The notes under the pieces are model-generated. The model did not search any database. It worked only from the letters and a program-made list of their open reading frames with translations, and was not told where the DNA came from. From NCBI GenBank assembly GCA_019637645.1, contig JAHBVH010000042.1, positions 1-64,000 of the forward strand: a DNA stretch of 64,000 nucleotides, in the 5' to 3' direction. Shown here piece by piece: positions 44,914-53,140 of the stretch. Position 1 is the first letter of the stretch. Every line of letters begins with the position of its first letter. A program made the translations under genes and the position numbers. The stretch comes from Caldilineaceae bacterium. Its GTDB lineage: Bacteria > Chloroflexota > Anaerolineae > Caldilineales > Caldilineaceae.

Positions 44914-47478
44914 TTACACCATAACTGGCAGAATCCCCTTGGGATCCCAGCGCGCTTTGAGTTGATGCATGAGCGTGCGGCTGGTTGGTTGGTAGCCATT
45001 GGCGTCTAGCTGGCTGTGCAAGGCTGTGGGGGTGTGCATAAGCACGCTGTAGCCGCCCAAAGCTAGGCTGGGCTGGCGTAGGGCCGTCAGCCATTGTTGT
45101 GCCTGCGCGCCATCCGCGGGCGTATGGGCCGCATAGGCCAAGCCATGTGCCAGATCCAAGCACCATTGGGTTGGACCCAAGCTAGCCACTTGCTTCCAAT
45201 AATTCCCCACTTGTTGCAGTGGTATCCCACTCCGTGCTAGCAACTGCTCTGGCGCAACCCCGCCGACAAAAGCCGCCCATAGGTCGGTGCTGGTGGCTGT
45301 GCTTTCCTGCCAATGTCCTTGTCCATTGCTGGCGCGGAAACGGGTGTCGATCTCGCTTAGTTCGCTCTCGACATCCTCGCGCGTACCCTCAGCGGTAATC
45401 ACCAGCGCATAGGGCGTGGGCCAAGCCTTGGCCATGAACTTACCGGGGCAAAGGACAAGCCCAGACGCGACCAAAAGTGTTGGCAGCAAGGCTTGGCCCC
45501 AAGCAATCCCCTGCTGTAGATCGGTGACAGGAATCGCTACGGTGCGCTGTACACGCGGTTTGGGCATGAGCTTCAGGGTCGCTGTACTAATCATCCCCAA
45601 TGTACCCTGTGAGCCGACCATCAGTTTGGTCAGATCATACCCCGCCACATTTTTAACGACCACCCGCCCCGTTTCCATGACACGGCCATCGGTCAACGCT
45701 ACCTTGGTACTGAGCAGATTGTCGCGCATGCCGCCATAGCGCATCCGCTGTGGTGCATTGATATTGGCGGCAATCAGCCCGCCAATGGTGGCCTGGGGCC
45801 AAGGACTTACCAACGCCGTCTGTAGTTGGTGTTCATCTAAGAAGGCTTGCAACGCGGTCAAGGGCGTGCCGGCCCCAACGGTGACGTAGAGATCATCCGG
45901 GGCAAAGCGCTGCACGCCATTCATTTTCGCGGTGCTGAGGAGAACACCGCCGCCGTCGTCAGCAACCACTTGGCTGCGGATGCGCACTTGGTCGCCCCGC
46001 GCTGCGCAGGCTACTAGTCCCGCGGCTGCCTCTTCGGCGTTGGCAGGGGCAAAGAGCTTCTCCGTCGGCAGCAGTGGCGTGGCATAGGCAGGGGTGGGCA
46101 AGGTATCGGGAAAGACTTTGCCAGGGTTGAGCAGGGTATGGGGGTCAAAGAGGGCTTTCAGATCGAGCATAGCAGCTAATTCGGCCCCGCTATACATGGC
46201 GGGCATGTAACGGCGTTTCTCAATCCCCACGCCATGTTCGCCGGTGATGCTGCCTTGGTAGGCAACACAGCGCGCGATAATTTCGTCACAAGCGATAAAG
46301 ACCCGTTCCATCAGCGCCGGGTTGCGGGCATCACAGAGGATAATGGGGTGCAGGTTGCCATCGCCGGCATGAAAAACATGACCCGCGGTCAAGGCATGTC
46401 GATCACAGATTTCATTTACTTCAGTGAGCATATCGGCCAAGTGGCTGCGTGGCACGGTGACATCGACCAAGTAGAAGCTGGGGGCCAAGCGGGACATAGC
46501 ACCGGCAGCGCTCTTACGACCATACCAGATCTTCTGGCGTTCTTCTTCGCTTTGGGCAATACGCAGCGTGTGGCCGCCATGGGCTGTCAGGAGATCGGCG
46601 ACTTCTTCCATTTGGCTGTCGAGGCTGGCCGGGTAGCCATCGACCTCGACAATCAAGCCCGCTTCGGCTTCGACGGGCAGGCCAGCACCAGCATAGTCCT
46701 CGATCATCCGCATGATCTTCTTATCCATCATCTCCAGTGTCGCGGGCACGAGACCGGCTGCGATCACCGCGGAGACAGCACGACCAGCCTGCTCGAGTGA
46801 ATCAAACGCGATCATCAAGGTCTTCACGCCAGGTGGGTTACGCAGCATCCGTACATAGGCTTTGGTGACAATGCCCAAGGTGCCTTCGCTGCCCACCATA
46901 ACGCCACAGAAGTCATATTCGGGATAATCCAAGGCGGGGCCGCCCAGCTGGACCACCGTGCCGTCGGCCAAAACCACTTCTAGCCCCTGGACATAGTTGG
47001 TGGTGACGCCGTATTTGAAGCAATGGGGGCCGCCTGAATTTTCCCCAATGTTGCCGCCCAGCACCGAGGAGCGCTGACTGGAAGGATCGGGCGGGAAATA
47101 GAGCCCACGCCGCTTGACTTCGCCATCCAGCACTAGATTGACCAAGCCGGGCTCAACCACGGCGCTGCGGCTTGGCACATCCAGCGTGAGAATCCGGTTC
47201 ATGCGGGCAAATTCAACAATAATGCCGCCATGCTCGGCAACCGCGCCCCCCGAAAGCCCCGTGCCCGCGCCCCGCGCAATCAACGGCACTCGCTGGCTGC
47301 TGGCCCAACCCATGATCTGGCTGACATCGTGGGTCGATTCGGGATAGAAGACCGCGTCGGGCTTGCCGCGGTCAAAGCCCGCGTCGATTTCATAGGTGAT
47401 CAGCGAAACCGTATCGGTGGCGAGCTGGCGTTTGGCAAAGAGTTGGGTGAGCGGTTGTAGTTGGGTTTGCGTTAACAT
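44914..47478 (-). CDS. Fused glycolate oxidase subunits GlcD-GlcE
   Basis: The 854-residue flavoprotein contains two FAD_binding_4 halves. Residues 1-~470 are GlcD: RGAGTGLSGGAV, then the C-terminal FAD-linked oxidase half with AGHVFHAGDGNLHP and GSITGEHGVGIEKR, ending LFDPHTLLNPGKVFP. From ~480 a GlcE-like half continues (PWPQATIGGLIAANIN, VKNVAGYDLTKLMVGSQGTLGMI) to the LMHQLKARWDPKGILP end typical of GlcE. In E. coli these are separate genes. ATG 47478 has AGGA upstream and follows glcF by 9 bp. With GlcF it oxidises glycolate or another 2-hydroxy acid and passes electrons to quinone. Confidence 0.93.
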   Translation of the reverse strand: MLTQTQLQPLTQLFAKRQLATDTVSLITYEIDAGFDRGKPDAVFYPESTHDVSQIMGWASSQRVPLIARGAGTGLSGGAVAEHGGIIVEFARMNRILTLDVPSRSAVVEPGLVNLVLDGEVKRRGLYFPPDPSSQRSSVLGGNIGENSGGPHCFKYGVTTNYVQGLEVVLADGTVVQLGGPALDYPEYDFCGVMVGSEGTLGIVTKAYVRMLRNPPGVKTLMIAFDSLEQAGRAVSAVIAAGLVPATLEMMDKKIMRMIEDYAGAGLPVEAEAGLIVEVDGYPASLDSQMEEVADLLTAHGGHTLRIAQSEEERQKIWYGRKSAAGAMSRLAPSFYLVDVTVPRSHLADMLTEVNEICDRHALTAGHVFHAGDGNLHPIILCDARNPALMERVFIACDEIIARCVAYQGSITGEHGVGIEKRRYMPAMYSGAELAAMLDLKALFDPHTLLNPGKVFPDTLPTPAYATPLLPTEKLFAPANAEEAAAGLVACAARGDQVRIRSQVVADDGGGVLLSTAKMNGVQRFAPDDLYVTVGAGTPLTALQAFLDEHQLQTALVSPWPQATIGGLIAANINAPQRMRYGGMRDNLLSTKVALTDGRVMETGRVVVKNVAGYDLTKLMVGSQGTLGMISTATLKLMPKPRVQRTVAIPVTDLQQGIAWGQALLPTLLVASGLVLCPGKFMAKAWPTPYALVITAEGTREDVESELSEIDTRFRASNGQGHWQESTATSTDLWAAFVGGVAPEQLLARSGIPLQQVGNYWKQVASLGPTQWCLDLAHGLAYAAHTPADGAQAQQWLTALRQPSLALGGYSVLMHTPTALHSQLDANGYQPTSRTLMHQLKARWDPKGILPVMV

Positions 47479-47487
47479 CGGTTTATC

Positions 47488-48795
47488 CTAGGCTTGCTGG
47501 GGCGCAGCAGGGCTGTGGGCTGATGTACTGGCTTGATAGGCGCGGTCGAGCAGTTCGACCAAATGCACCACCTCGGCAGGCATACCTGCTTTCCGCACCC
47601 CATAGATCATCTGCATGTGGCAGCCTGTATTGGCCGTCACCACAATGTCAGCTTGGGTCTGTTGGACATCGGCCATTTTGGCATCGAGCACTTGGTTTGC
47701 CGTTTCGGCTTGGACAATGTTATAGACACCAGCGCTGCCACAGCACATGTCGGGGCGCTGTAGTTCTACCAGCGTCAGCCCCGGAATGCTCTTGAGCAAC
47801 TGACGGGGTTGTTTGATCACCTTTTGACCGTGACGCAGGTGACAGGAATCAACATAGGTCACGCGCTTTTCCACCTTACCCGTCGGTGGATTATGGAGGT
47901 GGGTGGCGAGAAATTCATTGATGTCCTGTAACTTGGCGACAAAGGCGCGTGCCTTCTCGGCATAGGCCGGATCATCGGCCAAGAGATGGGCATATTCGTG
48001 CAAGGTTGCCCCACAGCCACCCGCGTTGTTGAGGACGGCCACATAATCACGCGCGGCAAAGGCGTCAATATTCTGGCGTGCTAGGTCGCGGGCCAAATCT
48101 CTTTCGCCCATGTGGAGCGGTGCTGCGCCACAACAGGTCTGGGTACGCGGAAAATGGACTTCATAGCCATTGTGTTGGAGAACGCGCACGGTGGCCGCGT
48201 TCACGCCGCCCAGGAAAGCATCTTGGACACAGCCATAGAGGAGCGCCACTTCGCCACGCTTGGGGCCAATCGCGGGGGCTGGCTGCGCGTAGTCAGGTGA
48301 AGTGCTGGTCAGGGGGGGCAAGAGAGCTTCCATATCACGCAGACCAGCGGGCAAGAGCTTGAATTTGCGAATGGCTGCCGAGAGACCCAACGCTTGATAG
48401 AGGCGGAGCAGCCGCGCCATGATCTGCAAGCGGCCACGGTGGGGCAATAATTGGCGCAGGGCGAGCCAACGGACAAAGCGTTCTTGGCGGCTTTGGGGTT
48501 GCTCCTCTGCCATAACACTGCGAGTTCCTTCCAGAAGGAGCCCATATTGGACGCCCGAGGGACAAGCGGTTTCGCAGGCGCGACAGCCCAGACAGAGATC
48601 AATATGTTCACGGAAAGCACCGGTCGGTTCGATCCGGCCTTCGGCAGCGGCGCGCATCAGTTGAATACGCCCGCGCGGGCTATCCATCTCGGTTTGAAAG
48701 ATCGAATAGGTTGGGCAGGCCGAAAGACAAAGGCCACAGTGGACACATTGGTCGAGCAAATTGGCGAATTCAGGTGATTGTAGGGTCGTTTTCAT
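47488..48795 (-). CDS. glcF: Glycolate oxidase iron-sulfur subunit
   Basis: The 435-residue protein has two [4Fe-4S] ferredoxin motifs: C17-x2-C20-x2-C23-x3-C27 (CVHCGLCLSACP) and C68-x2-C71-x2-C74-x3-C78 (CLGCRACETACP). Two CCG domains follow: YGCVQDAFLGGVN with TCCGAAPLHMG, and DSCHLRHGQ with MCCGSAGVYN. This is GlcF/LutA-like architecture at GlcF length. It is the first gene of the operon with the GlcD-GlcE fusion. ATG 48795 has no strong ribosome site. Confidence 0.95.
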   Translation of the reverse strand: MKTTLQSPEFANLLDQCVHCGLCLSACPTYSIFQTEMDSPRGRIQLMRAAAEGRIEPTGAFREHIDLCLGCRACETACPSGVQYGLLLEGTRSVMAEEQPQSRQERFVRWLALRQLLPHRGRLQIMARLLRLYQALGLSAAIRKFKLLPAGLRDMEALLPPLTSTSPDYAQPAPAIGPKRGEVALLYGCVQDAFLGGVNAATVRVLQHNGYEVHFPRTQTCCGAAPLHMGERDLARDLARQNIDAFAARDYVAVLNNAGGCGATLHEYAHLLADDPAYAEKARAFVAKLQDINEFLATHLHNPPTGKVEKRVTYVDSCHLRHGQKVIKQPRQLLKSIPGLTLVELQRPDMCCGSAGVYNIVQAETANQVLDAKMADVQQTQADIVVTANTGCHMQMIYGVRKAGMPAEVVHLVELLDRAYQASTSAHSPAAPQQA

Positions 48796-48856
48796 AAAGT
48801 GTGAAACAAGCTATCCATTTTTGCAATTGCGTAGAGGCGGTTGCAAACCGTTTCTT

Positions 48857-48936
48857 AGGACTTACGCAGAGAGTACAACCAGCGCGCTGACAAAGTTGGA
48901 GAAGCTGGCAGCGCTTGTCCAAGTGCGTAACGTCTA
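48857..48936. repeat. MITE-like element, copy B (with decayed palindrome)
   Basis: It runs from AGGACTTACGCAG (48857) to AAGTGCGTAACGTCTAT (~48936). The middle CGCGCTGACAAAG...GCTGGCAGCGCTT is a degenerate version of the 33-bp palindrome. Its outline matches 17178-17260. It lies upstream of glcF and of the small zinc-ribbon gene. Confidence 0.5.
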
Positions 48937-49032
48937 TTTTTATGCCTTGATTATAGCATAAACTAGCAAAGAATCAGCGATTGATCAGGATCAAGCAAGC
49001 GGGATATCAATTGTCAATTGCCCATTCCTCAG

Positions 49033-49061
49033 TTGCCTCTCCTTCCTATCTGTGCTACCAT
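49033..49061 (+). promoter_or_regulatory. Promoter, TTGCCT / extended -10 TGCTACCAT
   Basis: TTGCCT (49033-49038) and TACCAT (49056-49061) are 17 bp apart with TGC before the -10. The zinc-ribbon gene starts 32 bp later. Confidence 0.6.
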
Positions 49062-49093
49062 TCCCCTATCGCAACACACAAGGAGAGAAGGAC

Positions 49094-49300
49094 ATGAACT
49101 GCTCCAATTGTAACACGTGGAATCCTGATGATAAAGAAGTGTGTTGGCGCTGCCAACACGAGCTACCCAAACCCCAACCCAAAAAACAGCGGCGCCAAAC
49201 TTTTGGCGGTCTTCCCGTTTGGGTCTGGGTTGCCTTTGTGCTTTTCTTCGCCGTCACGACCTTGGGCCAATGTATGATGGTCGGCGCGCCTGCGGGCTAG
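49094..49300 (+). CDS. Small zinc-ribbon membrane protein
   Basis: The 68-residue protein has a CxxC...CxxC zinc ribbon (CSNCNTWNPDDKEVCWRCQ, residues 3-21). A Pro/Lys/Arg-rich hinge and one membrane helix follow (PVWVWVAFVLFFAVTTLGQ). ATG 49094 has AAGGAGAGAAGGAC directly upstream. Such proteins are common and unassigned. A promoter 32 bp upstream supports it as a real monocistronic gene. Confidence 0.82.
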   Translation: MNCSNCNTWNPDDKEVCWRCQHELPKPQPKKQRRQTFGGLPVWVWVAFVLFFAVTTLGQCMMVGAPAG

Positions 49301-49378
49301 TCAGATAATTAATGGGGAACGAAATAATAATTAATTGTTTTTGAATTTCCATTCATTATTGACTCATTTAGGGCAGGC

Positions 49379-50491
49379 ATGAATACAGTGGAAATCGCCC
49401 AGCGTCTGGTTGCTTGGCATGCATTACACCAGCGGGAGTTGCCCTGGCGGCTGGCTCCCGCTGGTGCGCGCGATGCCTATGCAGTTTGGATCAGCGAGAT
49501 CATGCTGCAACAGACGCGCGTCGACACGGTGGTGGATTATTTCCGCCGCTGGATGGCCCATTTCCCCACTATTGACGAACTAGCCGCGGCCGACCAGCAG
49601 GCAGTGTTGAAAGTTTGGGAAGGATTGGGCTATTATGCCCGGGCGCGTAATCTGCATAAAGCCGCCCAGCAGATTGTCGCTGTGTATGGTGGTATCGTGC
49701 CCAATGATCGTCAGACTTTACTCGCCTTGCCCGGGATTGGTGACTATACCGTCGGCGCGATCCTCAGTCTTGCCTACAACCAGCATGAACCCATTCTGGA
49801 TGGCAATGTTAAGCGTGTGCTCAGCCGCTTGGCTGATATTGCTGACCCCATTACCGAAACGGCAACCTTAAAACGACTCTGGCGATTGGCGCGCGACCTT
49901 GTTGAGGCGACACCAACAGGATCTGCTGGTGCCGTAAATGAAGCGATCATGGAGTTGGGCGCGCTGATCTGCACCCCTGTTAATCCCCGTTGTTTGCTTT
50001 GTCCAGTCAATGAACGTTGTCGCGCGGCCGCTAATGGTACCCAAGGGGAACGCCCAGTGATCCCACCCAAAAAACAAACCCCGCACTATGATGTCGCGGC
50101 TGGCCTTATCTGGCAGGGGGAACCCTATCAGTCCCCCCTGCTTATCGCGCAACGACCACCGGATGGCATGCTCGGCGGGCTGTGGGAATTCCCGGGTGGT
50201 AAGCTGGAAGCGACGGATGCCGATTTGCCAGCGTGCCTACGGCGGGAGATTGAGGAAGAGCTAGCGATCCAGATTACCGTTGGCGAGCAACTGACCACCG
50301 TGCGCCACGCGTACACCCATTTCCGCATTACCCTTCACGCTTTCCATGCTCGCTACCTCAGCGGTGAGCCCCAGACTCTTGGCGTCGCGGACTGGCGCTG
50401 GGTAACATTAGCTGACCTTGCTGCGTTTCCCTTTCCCGTGACCGATCGGAAGATTATTGAGGTGTTGCAACAGGCGGCCAATCGCGTATAA
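49379..50491 (+). CDS. mutY: A/G-specific adenine DNA glycosylase
   Basis: The 370-residue enzyme removes A mispaired with 8-oxoguanine. Catalytic Glu40 is in SEIMLQQTRV. The helix-hairpin-helix is LPGIGDYT (117-124) and the catalytic Asp is Asp141 (LDGNVKR). The [4Fe-4S] ligands are Cys198, Cys205, Cys208 and Cys214 (C-x6-C-x2-C-x5-C). The C-terminal NUDIX-like domain starts near residue 232 and contains GGLWEFPGGKLE for 8-oxoG recognition. Length and order are canonical. It is convergent with the flavoprotein at 50504, with 12 bp between stops. Confidence 0.98.
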   Translation: MNTVEIAQRLVAWHALHQRELPWRLAPAGARDAYAVWISEIMLQQTRVDTVVDYFRRWMAHFPTIDELAAADQQAVLKVWEGLGYYARARNLHKAAQQIVAVYGGIVPNDRQTLLALPGIGDYTVGAILSLAYNQHEPILDGNVKRVLSRLADIADPITETATLKRLWRLARDLVEATPTGSAGAVNEAIMELGALICTPVNPRCLLCPVNERCRAAANGTQGERPVIPPKKQTPHYDVAAGLIWQGEPYQSPLLIAQRPPDGMLGGLWEFPGGKLEATDADLPACLRREIEEELAIQITVGEQLTTVRHAYTHFRITLHAFHARYLSGEPQTLGVADWRWVTLADLAAFPFPVTDRKIIEVLQQAANRV

Positions 50492-50503
50492 CCGAAGCTG
50501 TTG

Positions 50504-51781
50504 TCATCTTGCCCCAAACACCGCCGCTGCGGCTTCGCCCGAGCGCACCGCGCCTTCGACACAAGCCTCGCTCATCCAGTCACCAGCGAAGACAATGGGT
50601 GCTTTCTGTTGGAAGGCCGCGAGCCGCCGGTAGTGCCCAGGCCCCATGACAGGCACGGCCTGCTCCCAGTGGTGATAGTGAATGACATCGGCTTCTTCCA
50701 GCGCGAAGAGGCCAGGGGTGATCGCCGCGGCTTGGGCCCATAGTTCGGCAATCACCTCGTCCTGGTTGCGATGGAGAAACTTAGCACAGGTCGGCCCATA
50801 GGTACAAAGAAGTGCCCACTGCCAATCTGGCGGGCAAGCGCCCCAGGCCCCATGGCGGCCAGCGTAATATTCCACCGAGAAAAGATCGCCCGGGGGCAAG
50901 AGGTGGACGCCAAAATGGGCGTCGTCCGCGCATTGTCGTGCGGCATAGACCCGTACTTGGGGTGCATACTTTACTTCGTGTAGCCATGATGGGGCGCGGT
51001 CAGGGTACGATTGGAGCAACAAAGATGCCACCGGGGCAGGCACCGCTAGTACGACGCCGTCATAGGCTTGGCTGCCGCTGGCGGTGGTGAGGCTTACACT
51101 TTGCGCCCCAACCGTGAGTTTCTCGACGGGCTCGTTGGTACGAATGGCGAGTTGTTGGGCCAAGCGCAACCAGGGGGCGTCCATGCCTTCTTTGACTTGA
51201 TAGAAAAAGCCATCTTGAACTGCGCGTAGCCATAAGCGAACATGGGTCGCGGAAAAGCTATCAAAGCGTGTAAACCAAGGTCCTTCAAAGAGGCTGCGCA
51301 GGACGACATCCATGACGCGCTCGCCTAGGGGCGCAAATTCCTCGGCGGCGTTGCGAATGTCATAGGCCAAATCGGGCAGCAGTTGACTGGGCTGGATCTG
51401 CATAATATGCTCGACATAGGCGTCGTAGCGCGATTTGTCTTCAGGTGTAAGGAGGGCTGAGCCTGCAATGGAAGGGCCACGAAAGGGCCACGGATAGAGC
51501 TTGCCATTGATCAAAAGGTCAGCCGCGCCACGGACTGTACGGGGTAATAGGTACGTGTCGCTATACCCAACTTCCTCAAACAATTTCAGGGTATGCGTAT
51601 AAAAGGTCGCCAGCCAACCAGCGCCTGTATCACAATGATGACCCGGACCAAAGTGTTCGGCATGGGTGCGACCACCAACCACAGAACGCGCTTCTAGCAC
51701 TTCAACCTGGTGACCCGCTTTTTGCAGCCGATAGGCCGCTGTCAAGCCAGCTGGTCCGGCCCCAACCACAGCAATGCGCAT
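50504..51781 (-). CDS. FAD-dependent amine oxidase / protoporphyrinogen oxidase-like protein
   Basis: The 425-residue flavoprotein begins RIAVVGAGPAGLTAAYRLQKAGHQVEVLEARSVVGGRTH, the FAD site and the GGR motif of the amine-oxidase superfamily (PF01593). It closes with IVFAGDWMSEACVEGAVRSGEAAA, the flavin-binding C-terminal motif. ATG 51781 has AAGGAG 7-9 bp upstream. HemY-type protoporphyrinogen oxidase is possible but no haem genes are nearby and the protein is short for it. Renalase-like or carotenoid-type activity is equally possible. Confidence 0.88.
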   Translation of the reverse strand: MRIAVVGAGPAGLTAAYRLQKAGHQVEVLEARSVVGGRTHAEHFGPGHHCDTGAGWLATFYTHTLKLFEEVGYSDTYLLPRTVRGAADLLINGKLYPWPFRGPSIAGSALLTPEDKSRYDAYVEHIMQIQPSQLLPDLAYDIRNAAEEFAPLGERVMDVVLRSLFEGPWFTRFDSFSATHVRLWLRAVQDGFFYQVKEGMDAPWLRLAQQLAIRTNEPVEKLTVGAQSVSLTTASGSQAYDGVVLAVPAPVASLLLQSYPDRAPSWLHEVKYAPQVRVYAARQCADDAHFGVHLLPPGDLFSVEYYAGRHGAWGACPPDWQWALLCTYGPTCAKFLHRNQDEVIAELWAQAAAITPGLFALEEADVIHYHHWEQAVPVMGPGHYRRLAAFQQKAPIVFAGDWMSEACVEGAVRSGEAAAAVFGAR

Positions 51782-51818
51782 AGACTATTCTCCTTAGTGG
51801 GGAAATGGATAGGGGAGG

Positions 51819-51900
51819 CGTGATGCGTGGAGCGTGAAACGTGATGCGTAATAAGCTAACCCTGGGAATTATCACCATGGTTCACGCATCACGCATCACG
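51819..51900. repeat. 20-bp inverted repeat with GTGATGCGT units
   Basis: The arms 51819-51838 and 51881-51900 match at 18 of 20 positions, 42 bp apart. A third unit, CGTGATGCGT, lies at 51840-51849. It fills the gap between two same-strand genes and may terminate the upstream one or be a dispersed repeat. Confidence 0.75.
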
Positions 51901-51909
51901 TCAACATGT

Positions 51910-53073
51910 TTATTCAAAGACGATGATATTGGTCCGCTGGCGGTCAACCCATTCCCAGTTGATGGCAACGCCCAAGCCTGGGCCTTGGGGAACCGGGATA
52001 CAGCCCTGAGCGTCGACGGCGTCTAATTCGTCGCGATAGTCGATAAAGAGGTTGGGATCGTGGCTGGGCGGTGCTTTGGGATGGAGCAGGCCCATTTCAT
52101 AGTAATTTGTGTTGCGCACCGAGGCCATACATTGGCGTTGGGCTGGGCCGGGGCCGTGGAACTCAATATCGAGCCCGAGTGCCTCACAGGCATGCGCAAC
52201 CTTCATCACGCCAGTAATGCCATCATAGCCGACGTCGCCGCGTACATAGTCGGTTGCCTCGGCAATGGCAAAGTCGATGTGGGGTTCGAGGGAGCGCATG
52301 TGTTCGGTTTGGAGCAGCGGCGTTTTGATAATTTGGCGCAGCTTGCGATGGGCAAATTGGGAGATCCCACCATCGCGGAAGGGATCTTCGTACCAGAAGA
52401 ATTGTTGCTCATCACAGGCCCAGCCCACTTTCACTGTATCGCCAAAGGTGTGATATTCACAGGCCGGGTCGAGCATCAGATCCATCTTGCCGCCCACCCG
52501 TTTGCCCACGGCGTGGACATTGGCAATTTCTTGGCTGATCGGGGCACGGCCCCAACCGTGGATCTTGAAGGCTGGATAGCCTAGATCCAGACATTGTGCG
52601 GCAAAATCGGCATAGGCTTCGGGCGAGGAGAGCCCACCCGGTTGGTGATCGCCGTGATAGGTGCTGGCGTAGCAGGGTAGAGCGCTCTTGTAGCCACCTA
52701 AGAGTTTGTAGATGGGTTGATCGTAGAGCTTGCCCGCAATGTCCCATAAGGCAATATCAATGGGCGCGAGACCAATGTGGGCCAGTTGGCGGAGCGAGCG
52801 CCGCACTTCGGTATAAATCCGTTCACGCTGGAGTACACTATGGCCTTTGATAAAATGCCAGAAGTTGGCGAGGTTGGCATAGTCGGCTGGACTCCCACCG
52901 GCGTATTCACCGACAATACCAGCATCGGTAAATACTTTTAAGATACGGCCTTTCATGGGCAGCGTGTTGCCGGGTTCATAAATCAGATTAAAGCCATGAT
53001 AATCTTTGCCCATATTGGGCAGTTCCCACTGATATTCGTGGATTTCAATGCGGGTAATTTTCGGGTCACCCAT
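51910..53073 (-). CDS. Enolase-superfamily (mandelate racemase/muconate lactonising) sugar-acid dehydratase
   Basis: The 387-residue enzyme has the MR/MLE layout. Metal ligands are Asp202 (LMLDPACEYH), Glu229 (WYEDPF) and Glu257 (LLQTEH). Catalytic candidates are Lys170 and His172 (FKIHGWG) and His306 (EFHGPGP). The start at 53073 has AGGAGG 7-9 bp upstream and is better than an ATG 39 bp earlier. Such enzymes dehydrate or epimerise aldonic or aldaric acids. A K-x-H pair on strand two is seen in several acid-sugar dehydratases, but I cannot name the sugar. Confidence 0.9.
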   Translation of the reverse strand: MGDPKITRIEIHEYQWELPNMGKDYHGFNLIYEPGNTLPMKGRILKVFTDAGIVGEYAGGSPADYANLANFWHFIKGHSVLQRERIYTEVRRSLRQLAHIGLAPIDIALWDIAGKLYDQPIYKLLGGYKSALPCYASTYHGDHQPGGLSSPEAYADFAAQCLDLGYPAFKIHGWGRAPISQEIANVHAVGKRVGGKMDLMLDPACEYHTFGDTVKVGWACDEQQFFWYEDPFRDGGISQFAHRKLRQIIKTPLLQTEHMRSLEPHIDFAIAEATDYVRGDVGYDGITGVMKVAHACEALGLDIEFHGPGPAQRQCMASVRNTNYYEMGLLHPKAPPSHDPNLFIDYRDELDAVDAQGCIPVPQGPGLGVAINWEWVDRQRTNIIVFE

Positions 53074-53140
53074 GGCCCGTTCCTCCTTGTATAACTGGTG
53101 TATGGATAACAAACTACTTGGTGGCTGTTGGGTGCGTGCG

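Noticed and set aside
46234..46800. 188-codon plus-strand open frame
   Set aside because: It lies fully antisense to the GlcD part of 44914-47478, whose motifs are intact. Its composition is that of an antisense shadow.
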